Below, in pieces: positions 18,733 through 26,723 of a stretch of 64,000 bases of DNA (its first letter is position 1; each line of letters starts with the position of its first letter). The notes beneath the pieces are model-generated. The model saw only the letters and a program-made list of their open reading frames with translations. It made no database searches and had not been told where the DNA came from. The stretch is taken from the NCBI RefSeq assembly GCF_009852415.1, contig NZ_WOXS01000002.1, positions 7,728,001-7,792,000 on the forward strand, written 5' to 3'. Made by a program: the position numbers and the translations under genes. This stretch comes from Streptomyces sp. Tu 3180. GTDB taxonomy: Bacteria > Actinomycetota > Actinomycetes > Streptomycetales > Streptomycetaceae.

Positions 18733-19374
18733 TCACCCGACCAGCACGACCTCCAGGGTGCGCGGTCCGTGCACGCCCTCCACCCGGTCGAGTTCGATGT
18801 CGCTGGTCGCCGAGGGACCGGAGATCCAGGTGAGCGGGCGGGCCGGGTCGAGGCGTGCGAGGGCCTGGGGGACGGAGGAGACGACCTGGTCCGGGACGCG
18901 GACCACGCAGATGTGGTGGTCGGGGACCAGGGTGATGCGGCGGCGGCCCTGGTCGGGGGAGCCGTCCAGGACGATCGTGCCCGTCTCGGCGACCGCCACC
19001 GCGCAGGCGGTGACCACACTGTCGACCCGGTCCAGCTCGTGCGGCGTGCTCTCCGCCCGGTCCATGACCCGGGTCACCTCCGTCGAGGCGAGCCAGTCCT
19101 CGTCGAGGCCGGGCGGAACGAGCACCGACGACGCGCCGCGCGCCGCGAGCAGCCCGGCGACCACCCCGGCCAGCCCTGCCGGGTCCGTACGGTGCACGGC
19201 CGCCCGGTAGTCGGCCAGGTTCTCCGCGAGGAGGCCCACCGTCTCCTCGACGGTGCGCCCGCCGTGCTCGCGCAGATAGTCACGGGCGACGGCCCGCTCG
19301 TACGGCGTGTCGTCCTTCGGCACGTCGGCGAGGGCGCGCCGCACCCGGCCCAGGATCCGTTCCCTGCTGCTCAC
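18733..19374 (-). CDS. lutC: Lactate utilisation protein C
   Basis: 213 residues from GTG 19374, overlapping the lutB stop as GTGA. It has the LUD domain: SSRERILGRVRRAL at the N-terminus, ARGASSVLVPPGLDE near 90, VAVAETGTIVLDGSPDQGRR near 140, DHHICVV near 165 and the ISGPSATSDIELDRVEGVHG box near 190. This domain is shared with the N-terminus of LutB. It is part of the LutABC L-lactate oxidation complex. The 213 residues fit the family. Confidence 0.93.
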   Translation of the reverse strand: MSSRERILGRVRRALADVPKDDTPYERAVARDYLREHGGRTVEETVGLLAENLADYRAAVHRTDPAGLAGVVAGLLAARGASSVLVPPGLDEDWLASTEVTRVMDRAESTPHELDRVDSVVTACAVAVAETGTIVLDGSPDQGRRRITLVPDHHICVVRVPDQVVSSVPQALARLDPARPLTWISGPSATSDIELDRVEGVHGPRTLEVVLVG

Positions 19375-20849
19375 TTCTCCGCTCCCTTCCCGCCCTGCGT
19401 ACGCTGCCACCAGTCACGGAACGGTTCCGCCGGCACCGGCGGCAGGTCCCGGGTGCCGCTCCACGCCCGGCCGGGGCCCGGCAGGGTGCGCGGATGGAGG
19501 CGCCGGGTGCGCGAGGCCAGGCGCTGGCCGGTGCGCAGCGCCCCCGGGCGCGTGAGCGCCCAGCGGGCGGCGCGCATCGCGGCGCGCTCGGCGGCGTGCC
19601 CCTTCGCCGGTTGCAGCACCACCTTGTTGCCCGCCCGCGTCACCTGTCCGCCCTCCACCACCCGCTCCCGCAGATGCACCAGCACCTCGGGGATGTCGAT
19701 GGCGACCGGGCACACCTCGTAGCAGGCCCCGCACAGCGACGAGGCGTACGGCAGGGAGGCGTCGATCTCGCTTCCGGTTCCCCGGAGCTGGGGGCTGAGG
19801 ATGGCGCCGATCGGTCCCGGGTAGACCGAGCCGTACGCGTGGCCGCCGGCCCGCTCGTACACCGGGCACACGTTGAGGCAGGCGGAGCAGCGGATGCAGC
19901 GCAGTGCCTGCCGGCCCACCTCGTCGGCGAGGGTGTCGGTGCGGCCGTTGTCCAGCAGGACCAGGTGGAAGTTCCGAGGTCCGTCCTCGTCGGTGGTGCC
20001 GGTCCACGTCGAGGTGTACGGGTTCATCCGCTCGGCGGTCGAGGAGCGGGGGAGGGTCTGCAGGAACACCTCCAGGTCCTGCCAGGCTGGCACGATCTTC
20101 TCGATGCCGACGACCGAGATCAGCGTCTCGGGCAGGGTCAGGCACATCCGCCCGTTGCCCTCGGACTCCACCACCACCAGCGTGCCGGTCTCGGCGACCA
20201 TGAAGTTGGCGCCGGAGACGCCGACCTTGGCGCGCAGGAACTTCTCCCGCAGGTGCAGCCGGGCCGCCTCGGCGAGTTCGGCGGGAGCGTCCGTCAGCCC
20301 TTCGGGGGCGGGGCGGCCCCACTCGCTCATCTCCCGGGCGAAGATCTCCCGGATCTCCCCGCGGTTGCGGTGGATCGCCGGCACCAGGATGTGTGAGGGC
20401 CGGTCCTCGCCCAACTGCACGATCAGCTCGGCCAGGTCGGTCTCGTAGGCGCGGATGCCCTCCGCCTCGAGCGCCTCGTTGAGCCCGATCTCCTGCGTGG
20501 CCATCGACTTGACCTTGACGACCTCCGACTCGCCCGTCTCCTTGACGAGCCGGGTCACGATCCGGTTGGCCTCCTCGGCGTCGGCCGCCCAGTGGACGGT
20601 GCCGCCCGCGGCCGTGACCGCCTCCTCCAACTGCACCAGGTAGCGGTCCAGGTGACGGAGCGTGTGGTCCTTGATCCGCCTGCCGGCCTCCCGCAGCTCC
20701 GCCCAGTCGGACACCTCGGCGACCGCGGCGGCGCGCTTGGCCCGGATGGTGTGCGTGGCGTGCCGCAGATTGCCGCGCAGGGTGCCGTCCCGTACGGCGT
20801 CCCGCGCGGCCACCGGAAACGCCGGCATCCCGATGAAAGTCCCGCTCAT
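19371..20849 (-). CDS. lutB: Lactate utilisation iron-sulfur protein B
   Basis: 492 residues from ATG 20849, overlapping the lutA stop. The LUD domain (residues about 70-300) has VKSMATQEIGLNEALE and VAETGTLVVVESEGNGR. Two 4Fe-4S clusters follow: CIRCSACLNVCPVY near 310 and CGACYEVCPVAI near 363. The C-terminal tail ends in FRDWWQRTQ, as in many LutB proteins. It is the electron-transferring core of the L-lactate to pyruvate oxidising complex. In this locus it would consume the lactate made from rhamnose. Confidence 0.95.
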   Translation of the reverse strand: MSGTFIGMPAFPVAARDAVRDGTLRGNLRHATHTIRAKRAAAVAEVSDWAELREAGRRIKDHTLRHLDRYLVQLEEAVTAAGGTVHWAADAEEANRIVTRLVKETGESEVVKVKSMATQEIGLNEALEAEGIRAYETDLAELIVQLGEDRPSHILVPAIHRNRGEIREIFAREMSEWGRPAPEGLTDAPAELAEAARLHLREKFLRAKVGVSGANFMVAETGTLVVVESEGNGRMCLTLPETLISVVGIEKIVPAWQDLEVFLQTLPRSSTAERMNPYTSTWTGTTDEDGPRNFHLVLLDNGRTDTLADEVGRQALRCIRCSACLNVCPVYERAGGHAYGSVYPGPIGAILSPQLRGTGSEIDASLPYASSLCGACYEVCPVAIDIPEVLVHLRERVVEGGQVTRAGNKVVLQPAKGHAAERAAMRAARWALTRPGALRTGQRLASRTRRLHPRTLPGPGRAWSGTRDLPPVPAEPFRDWWQRTQGGKGAEK

Positions 20850-21601
20850 ACGGCCGGCTCCTCCTCCGTGCTCGCCAGGATCTCCGCGATGTGCACCGGC
20901 CGCATGCCGGTCCGCAGTCTGGTCATCGTTCCGCCGAGGTGCATCAGACAGGAGTTGTCCGCCGCGCACAGCACCTCGGCCCCCGTCGACTCGGCGTTGC
21001 GCACCTTGTCGGTGCCCATCGCCGCCGAGACATCGGAGTTCTTCAGGGCGAAGGTGCCGCCGAAACCACAGCACTCCCCGGCGCCCGGCAGCTCGACCAG
21101 CTCCAGCCCCTTCACCGCCCGCAGCAGCCGCCGGGGCCGCTCGCCCAGGCCCAGCCCGCGCAGTCCGTGACAGGTCGGGTGGTAGGTCACCTTGTGCGGG
21201 TAGTACGCCCCGACGTCCGTCACCCCCAGCACGTCCACCAGGAACTCCGTGAGCTCGTACGTCTTCGGCACCACCGGGGCCAGCGTCGCCGCGAGGGTGT
21301 CCCCGCGCCCCTCCGCCCGGGCCCGCTCACCCATCCGCGGATACAGCTCCCGCACCATCGCCCCGCACGACCCGGACGGCGTCACGATCGCCTCGTACTC
21401 CCCGAAGACATCGGAGAAATGCCGGGCGAGCGGCTCGGCCTCGTGCCGATAGCCCGTGTTGTAGTGCGCCTGCCCGCAACAGGTCTGCGCCATCGGGAAG
21501 TCGACGTCGACGCCCAGCCTGGTCAGGAGTTTCACCACGGCGCGCCCGGTGTCCGGATACAGCGTGTCGTTGACACAGGTCAGGAACAGTGCGACACGCA
21601 T
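20846..21601 (-). CDS. lutA: Lactate utilisation (Fe-S)-binding protein A
   Basis: 251 residues from ATG 21601 with a GAGGAG site. It contains two cysteine-rich CCG domains: AQTCCGQAHYNTGY near 38 and GAGECCGFGGTFALKN near 172, each paired with a downstream cysteine (PSGSCGAMVREL, AADNSCLMHLGG). This is the CCG-domain subunit of LutABC, related to heterodisulfide reductase and glycolate oxidase subunits. Only 72 bp separate it from rhaB upstream on the same strand, so it may be read both from its own promoter and from the rhamnose operon. Confidence 0.95.
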   Translation of the reverse strand: MRVALFLTCVNDTLYPDTGRAVVKLLTRLGVDVDFPMAQTCCGQAHYNTGYRHEAEPLARHFSDVFGEYEAIVTPSGSCGAMVRELYPRMGERARAEGRGDTLAATLAPVVPKTYELTEFLVDVLGVTDVGAYYPHKVTYHPTCHGLRGLGLGERPRRLLRAVKGLELVELPGAGECCGFGGTFALKNSDVSAAMGTDKVRNAESTGAEVLCAADNSCLMHLGGTMTRLRTGMRPVHIAEILASTEEEPAV

Positions 21602-21673
21602 CGCGGCTCCTCGTGAGATCGATCATCGGGTGGATGCAGGGTAGTGGGGGAGCGGGGCCCGGGGGAGACCGCG

Positions 21674-23122
21674 TCAGCCCCGGGCGAGCCGGGCCTGCGC
21701 CGCCTGCCACCGCTGCGTACCGCCGCGCGGTTCGTACCGCGTCAGCAGTTGCGTACGGGTGAGCAGCCGCCGCATCCCGGCCAGGTCGCCGACCAGTCCG
21801 TGGGCACGGGCCTGCACCAGCACATTGCCCAGCGCCGCCGCCTCCGTCGGCCCGGACACCACCGGCAGCCCGCAGGCGTCGGCGGTCAGCTGGCACAGCA
21901 GGGCGTTGCGGGTGCCGCCGCCCACGATGTGCACGACGTCGGCCGGCCGCCCGGCGAGCCGCTGCGCGTCGGTGACGGCCTTGCGGTGGGCCAGGGCGAG
22001 CGAGTCGAGGATGCACCGGGTGATCTCGGCGGGGGTGGCCGGCACGGGCTGTCCCGAGTCCCGGCAGGCCTCGGCGATCCGCTCCGGCATCCGCCCGGGC
22101 GCGAGGAACGCCGCGTCCCCGGCGTCCACCACCGACCGCAGCGCCGGAACCCTGCCCGCGTCGAGGAGCAGCGCGCCCAGATCCGGCTGTCCCCAGGCCC
22201 GCAGGCACTCCTGGAGCAGCCACAGGCCCATGATGTTGCGCAGATAGCGGACCGTGCCGTCCAGCCCCAGCTCATTGGTGAAGTTGGCGGCCCGGCTCTC
22301 CTCGGTGAGCACCGGCGCGTCCAGCTCCAGCCCGGCCAGCGACCAGGTGCCGGTGCAGATGTACGCGAACCGTTCGCCGTCCGCCGGTACGGCGGCCACC
22401 GCGGACGCGGTGTCGTGCGAGCCGACCGCCGTCACCGGGACCGGTCCGGCCAGCCCGGTCTCCTCCAGGACCTCGGGCCGCAGTACCCCGGCCGCGTCCC
22501 CGGGCCGGCGCAGCGGCGCGAACAGCCCGAGGTCGATGCCGAGGCGCTCCGCGAGGCCGTGCGCCCAGTCGCGGGTGCGCGGGTCGATCAGCTGGGTGGT
22601 CGAGGCGTTGGTCAGCTCCGTGCCCTGCTCGCCCGTCAGCCAGTACGTCAGCAGGTCCGGGATCAGCAACAGCCTTTTCGCCTGAGCCAGTTGGGCCGAG
22701 CCGCGGGCCGCCGCCAGCTGGTACAGCGTGTTGAACGGCGCGTACTGCAGCCCGGTCGCCGCGTACAGCTCCTCGGCGGGCACGGTCGCCCACACCTCCT
22801 CCGCGATCCCCTCGGTACGGCTGTCGCGGTAGTGCACGGGGTTGCCGAGCAGCGCCCCGTCCGCGTCCAGCAGCCCGTAGTCCACGGCCCAGCTGTCGAT
22901 GCCGACGGAATCCACCGCGCCGGCCGCCTTCAGCCCGTCCAGCACCCCGGCGTACAGCGAGAGGACGTCCCAGCGCAGCCCTTCGGGCACCCGCACCGGC
23001 CGGTTGGGGAAGCGGTTGACCTCGGTCAGCTCCAGGCTGTCGGGGCCGACGCGGCCGACCATGACGCGCCCGCTGGACGCGCCGAGGTCGACCGCGGCGT
23101 ACCGCTTCACGGCGGCACTCAT
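21674..23122 (-). CDS. rhaB: Rhamnulokinase
   Basis: 482 residues from ATG 23122, overlapping the preceding aldolase stop. FGGY-kinase fold: the phosphate-1 loop AVDLGASSGRVMVG is at 9-22, the sugar-binding segment SVGIDSWAVDYGLLDADG near 73, GSHDTASAVAAVPA near 234, GTWSLAG near 256 and the adenosine motif HIVGGGTRNALLCQLTADA near 395. The SWAVDYGLLD wording is specific for rhamnulokinases. It phosphorylates L-rhamnulose to L-rhamnulose-1-phosphate. The order rhaI, aldolase, rhaB makes a full pathway operon. Confidence 0.94.
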   Translation of the reverse strand: MSAAVKRYAAVDLGASSGRVMVGRVGPDSLELTEVNRFPNRPVRVPEGLRWDVLSLYAGVLDGLKAAGAVDSVGIDSWAVDYGLLDADGALLGNPVHYRDSRTEGIAEEVWATVPAEELYAATGLQYAPFNTLYQLAAARGSAQLAQAKRLLLIPDLLTYWLTGEQGTELTNASTTQLIDPRTRDWAHGLAERLGIDLGLFAPLRRPGDAAGVLRPEVLEETGLAGPVPVTAVGSHDTASAVAAVPADGERFAYICTGTWSLAGLELDAPVLTEESRAANFTNELGLDGTVRYLRNIMGLWLLQECLRAWGQPDLGALLLDAGRVPALRSVVDAGDAAFLAPGRMPERIAEACRDSGQPVPATPAEITRCILDSLALAHRKAVTDAQRLAGRPADVVHIVGGGTRNALLCQLTADACGLPVVSGPTEAAALGNVLVQARAHGLVGDLAGMRRLLTRTQLLTRYEPRGGTQRWQAAQARLARG

Positions 23123-25158
23123 CGCAGGAACGCGGCGGCGACGCCGGCGTCGACCGGGACGTGCAGGCCGGTGGTGTGGGTGAGGTCGCCGCCGGTCAGC
23201 GCGAACACGGCGTTCGCCACGTGCTCGGGCAGCACCTCCCGCTTCAGCAGCGTGCGCTGGGCGTAGAACTCGCCCAGCTTCTCCTCCGGCACCCCGTACA
23301 CGGCGGCGCGCTCGGCGCCCCAGCCGCTCGCGAAGATCCCGGAACCGCGCACCACGCCGTCCGGGTTGACGCCGTTGACCCGGATGCCGTGTTCACCCAG
23401 CTCGGCGGCCAGCAGCCGCACCTGGTGGGCCTGGTCGGCCTTGGTGGCCGAGTAGGCGATGTTGTTCGGGCCGGCGAAGACGGCGTTCTTGGAGGCGATG
23501 TAGACGATGTCGCCGCCCAGCCGCTGCGCGATCATCACCCGGGCCGCCTCCCGCGAGACGAGGAAGGAGCCGCGGGCCATGATGTCGTGCTGGAGGTCCC
23601 AGTCCTTCGCGGACGTCTCCAGCAGCGGCTTGGAGACGGAGATGCCGGCGTTGTTCACCACCAGGTCCACGCCGCCGAACGCCAGCACCGCCGCCCGGAA
23701 CGCCTCGGCGATCTGCTCCTCCGAGGTGACGTCCACGGTGACGGCGACGGCCTTGTCGGGTCCGCCCAGTTCCTCGGCGACGGCGGCGGCGTTCTCCCCG
23801 TTCAGGTCCGCCACGACGACGCACGCGCCCTCGGCCACCAGCCGCCGCGCGATCGCCTTCCCGATGCCGCTGCCCGCACCGGTCACCAGCGCCACCCGGG
23901 TGGCCAGCGCCTTCGGCTTCGGCATCCGCCGGAGCTTGGCCTCCTCCAGCGCCCAGTACTCGATGCGGAACTTCTCCGACTCCTCGATCGGCGCGTACGT
24001 GGAGACCGCCTCGGCTCCGCGCATCACGTTGATCGCGTTGACGTAGAACTCGCCGGCCACCCGCGCGGTCTGCTTGTCCTTGCCGAAGCTGAACATGCCC
24101 ACACCCGGCACCAGTACGATCGCCGGGTCGGCCCCGCGCATCGCGGGGGAGTCCGGCTCCGCGTGCCGCGCGTAGTAGGCGGCGTACTCCTCGCGGTAGG
24201 CCGCGTGCAGCTCCTTCAGCCGGGCGACCGCCTCGTCGAGCGGGGCGGACGGCGGCAGATCGAGGACCAGCGGCCGGACCTTGGTGCGCAGGAAGTGGTC
24301 CGGGCAGGAGGTGCCCAGCGCGGTCAGCCGCGGGTGCTCGGCGCGGGCCAGGAAGTCCAGTACGACGTCGGAGTCGTCGAAGTGGCCGACCTGCGGCCGG
24401 TCCTGCGAGGCGACGGCCCGCACGTACGGCGCCAGGGCGGCCGCCCGCTCCCGCCGTTCGGCCCCGGGCAGCGCCTCGTACCCCTCGATCACCGGTCCGA
24501 ACGGCTCCGGCCGGCCGCGCTCGGCGAGGAACTCCTCGGCGGTGCGGATGATGTGCAGGGAGTTGCGCTCGCACTCCTCGGAGGTGTCGCCCCACGCGGT
24601 GATGCCGTGCCCGCCGAGCACACACCCGATGGCCTGCGGGTTGGCCTCCTTCACGGCGGCGATGTCCAGCCCGAGCTGGAAACCGGGCCGCCGCCACGGC
24701 ACCCACACCACGGTGTCGCCGAAGCACTCGGCGGTCAGCTTCTCCCCGTCGGCCGCGCAGGCGAGCGCGATCCCGGAGTCGGGGTGGAGGTGGTCCACGT
24801 GCGCGGCGTCGACGAGCCCGTGCATCGCGGTGTCGATCGACGGGGCCGCACCGCCCTTGCCGTGCAGGCAGTAGTCGAACGCGGCGACCATCTCGTCCTC
24901 GCGCTCGACGCCCGGGTAGACGTCGACGAGCCCGCGCAGCCGGTCCAGCCGCAGCACGGCAAGCCCCGCCCCGGTGAGCGTCCCGAGGTCCCCGCCGGAC
25001 CCCTTGACCCACATCAGCTCGACGTCACCGCCGGTGACGGGGTCGGTGCCGGTGCCCTTGGCGGAGGTGTTGCCGCCGGCGTAGTTGGTGTTACGGGGAT
25101 CAGCACCGAGCCGGTGGGACCGGGCGAGGAGAGCGGCGGCTTCGGGATGGGCAGACAT
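23119..25158 (-). CDS. Bifunctional rhamnulose-1-phosphate aldolase/lactaldehyde dehydrogenase
   Basis: 679 residues from ATG 25158 (AAGGA site); the TTG one codon earlier is less likely. Residues 1-400 form a class II aldolase domain with HLHPDSGIA (metal histidines) near 125 and GGHGITAWGD near 184. Residues about 425-679 form a short-chain dehydrogenase with VTGAGSGIGKA near 430, NNAGIS near 505 and the YSATK catalytic pair near 580. This fused architecture is known from bacterial RhaEW-type enzymes, which cleave rhamnulose-1-P to DHAP and L-lactaldehyde and oxidise the aldehyde to L-lactate. The lutABC genes on the same strand then make sense. Specificity is inferred from context. Confidence 0.92.
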   Translation of the reverse strand: MSAHPEAAALLARSHRLGADPRNTNYAGGNTSAKGTGTDPVTGGDVELMWVKGSGGDLGTLTGAGLAVLRLDRLRGLVDVYPGVEREDEMVAAFDYCLHGKGGAAPSIDTAMHGLVDAAHVDHLHPDSGIALACAADGEKLTAECFGDTVVWVPWRRPGFQLGLDIAAVKEANPQAIGCVLGGHGITAWGDTSEECERNSLHIIRTAEEFLAERGRPEPFGPVIEGYEALPGAERRERAAALAPYVRAVASQDRPQVGHFDDSDVVLDFLARAEHPRLTALGTSCPDHFLRTKVRPLVLDLPPSAPLDEAVARLKELHAAYREEYAAYYARHAEPDSPAMRGADPAIVLVPGVGMFSFGKDKQTARVAGEFYVNAINVMRGAEAVSTYAPIEESEKFRIEYWALEEAKLRRMPKPKALATRVALVTGAGSGIGKAIARRLVAEGACVVVADLNGENAAAVAEELGGPDKAVAVTVDVTSEEQIAEAFRAAVLAFGGVDLVVNNAGISVSKPLLETSAKDWDLQHDIMARGSFLVSREAARVMIAQRLGGDIVYIASKNAVFAGPNNIAYSATKADQAHQVRLLAAELGEHGIRVNGVNPDGVVRGSGIFASGWGAERAAVYGVPEEKLGEFYAQRTLLKREVLPEHVANAVFALTGGDLTHTTGLHVPVDAGVAAAFLR

Positions 25159-25193
25159 CAACGATCAGTCCTTTTCGGAGGAGGGGATGCGGA

Positions 25194-25285
25194 GCGCCCC
25201 TTCAGGGGCGCGGGGAGACACGGGACATGCGGCTACCGCCGCGCGGGCGCGAGCAACCACGACCGACCCGCGGTCCGCGACGAAC
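25194..25285. repeat. Dispersed Streptomyces intergenic repeat with hairpin
   Basis: Between rhaI and the aldolase gene. A perfect hairpin (GCGCCCC, TTCA, GGGGCGC at 25194-25211) is followed by CGGGGAGACACGGGACATGC, a GGCTACCGCCGCG stretch and GCGAGCAACCACGACCGACC. From memory this arrangement matches a short non-coding element scattered through Streptomyces genomes between genes (GGGGCGCGGGGA followed by CGAGCAACCACGAC). It could attenuate transcription between rhaI and the aldolase. Confidence 0.55.
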
Positions 25286-25301
25286 AGCACGGGGCGGACG
25301 C

Positions 25302-26462
25302 TCACGCCCCCCAGCCCGCCTGCTCCCCGCCGACCCGCTCGGCAACGATCTTCTCGGCCCACCCGGACCGCCGGTAGGCAGCGATCGGCTCGGGGTCCAA
25401 CCCCATCTCCTCCCGCACCTCACGGAGCAACGGACGCACATCCGTGTTGTACGCGTCCATCAGCACGGCGTTCGCCTCGAGCACATCCCCCGAGGCCTGT
25501 GCCTCACCCAACGCCACCCGATCGACAAGCAGGGCTTTGGCCGTTGCCTCCTGAACGTTCATGACGGAACGAATGATCGCCGGGATCTTCGCCTCGATGT
25601 TGTGGCACTGGTCGAGCATGAACGCCACCTCGGGAGTGAACCCACCCCCGCGGATCACCTCGTACATGATCCGGAACAGCTGGAACGGGTCGGCGGCACC
25701 GACCATCAGGTCGTCGTCGGCGTAGAACCGCGAGTTGAAGTCGAACGCGCCGAGCTTCCCCTCCCGCAGCAGCGTCGCCACGATGAACTCGATGTTGGTC
25801 CCCGGAGCGTGGTGACCGGTGTCGACCACCACCTGCGCCTTCTCACCCAGCTTCAGGCAGTGCGCGTAGGCGGTGCCCCAGTCCGGCACGTCCGTCGTGT
25901 AGAACGCCGGCTCGAAGAACTTGTACTCCAGCAGCATCCGCTGGTCGTCCCCGAGCCGCTCGTACACCTCGGCGAGCCCCTCGGCGAGCCGGTCCTGCCG
26001 CGCCCGGACGTCGTCCTGCCCGGGGTAGTTCGTCCCGTCGGCGAACCACAGCTTCAGGTCCTTGGAGCCGGTCGCGTCCATGATGTCGACGCACTCCAGC
26101 AGGTGGTCGACGGCCTTCCTGCGCACCGCCGCGTCCGGGGCGCAGATGCTGCCGAGCTTGTAGTCGTCGTCCTGGAAGGTGTTGGAGTTGATCGCGCCGA
26201 TCCTCACCCCGCGGTCCTCGGCGTGCTTGGCCAGCGCCGCGTAGTCCTCGACCTTGTCCCACGGGATGTGCAGCGCCACGGTCGGCGCGACACCCGTGAA
26301 CGCGTGCACCTGCGCGGCGTCGTCCAGCTTCTCCTGCGGGGTGCGGGGGACACCCTGTTGCGCGAACACCTTGAACCGGGTCCCCGAGTTCCCGTACGCC
26401 CAGGACGGCGTCTCCACGGCCTGTGTCTTGAGAGCGGCCTTCGCCGCGGCGAGCTCGGTCAC
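25302..26462 (-). CDS. rhaI: L-rhamnose isomerase
   Basis: 386 residues from GTG 26462, chosen for its AGGAG eight bases upstream; earlier in-frame codons would cross the promoter. Xylose-isomerase-like TIM barrel: SWAYGNSGTRFKVF near 23, ALHIPWD near 67, GAINSNTFQDDDYKLGSICA near 90, EYKFFEPAFYTTDV near 185, VDTGHHAPGTNIEF near 216 and FDFNSRFYADDDL near 245 supply the metal ligands. It belongs to the RhaI type of Bacillus, Pseudomonas and actinobacteria, not E. coli RhaA. It converts L-rhamnose to L-rhamnulose. It is first in the minus-strand operon, driven by the promoter at 26522-26550. Confidence 0.95.
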   Translation of the reverse strand: MTELAAAKAALKTQAVETPSWAYGNSGTRFKVFAQQGVPRTPQEKLDDAAQVHAFTGVAPTVALHIPWDKVEDYAALAKHAEDRGVRIGAINSNTFQDDDYKLGSICAPDAAVRRKAVDHLLECVDIMDATGSKDLKLWFADGTNYPGQDDVRARQDRLAEGLAEVYERLGDDQRMLLEYKFFEPAFYTTDVPDWGTAYAHCLKLGEKAQVVVDTGHHAPGTNIEFIVATLLREGKLGAFDFNSRFYADDDLMVGAADPFQLFRIMYEVIRGGGFTPEVAFMLDQCHNIEAKIPAIIRSVMNVQEATAKALLVDRVALGEAQASGDVLEANAVLMDAYNTDVRPLLREVREEMGLDPEPIAAYRRSGWAEKIVAERVGGEQAGWGA

Positions 26463-26502
26463 GTCAGGGCTCCTGTGACATCGGGTCGTAACGACCACTG
26501 AG

Positions 26503-26550
26503 TGAAACGATTCAGGACGGGAAGCTATGGGGCTCTCAAGGGGGTGTCAA
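26503..26550 (-). promoter_or_regulatory. rhaI promoter with LacI-type operator
   Basis: On the minus strand TTGACA (26545-26550) and TAGCTT (26522-26527) are 17 bases apart, a near-consensus housekeeping promoter. Eight bases downstream of the -10 lies TGAATCGTTTCA (26503-26514), an imperfect palindrome that matches the second site at 26669. It would cover the transcription start, as expected for repression by the LacI protein encoded at 33275. Confidence 0.75.
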
Positions 26551-26598
26551 CCCCTCCGGCCGAGACTGTTCGCCGTGACCAGGGCGTGACCTGAAAGC

Positions 26599-26680
26599 GT
26601 CGAAACTTTTTCGACCGGGACCCATTGACGTGACATGCGCCGCGCGCCTAACGTCCCGGCAACCCAGTTGAAACCTTTCA
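26599..26680 (+). promoter_or_regulatory. rhaT promoter with two LacI-type operators
   Basis: TTGACG (26625-26630) and TAACGT (26649-26654) with an 18-base spacer form the plus-strand promoter. Upstream lies the perfect dyad GTCGAAA-CTT-TTTCGAC (26599-26615). Downstream of the -10 is TGAAACCTTTCA (26669-26680), a near-perfect palindrome. The three sites in this intergenic region share the GAAA(C)...TTTC core. Confidence 0.7.
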
Positions 26681-26723
26681 CGACGTCGCGAGGGCCTCCC
26701 ACCGGCGTCGTCGAGGAGCCCTC

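Noticed and set aside
16423..19722. 1099-residue open frame on the plus strand
   Set aside because: It runs antisense through the ABC exporter and lutC genes. Its composition (Arg, His, Gln, Gly repeats) is the usual shadow of GC-rich coding sequence, and all motifs lie on the other strand.
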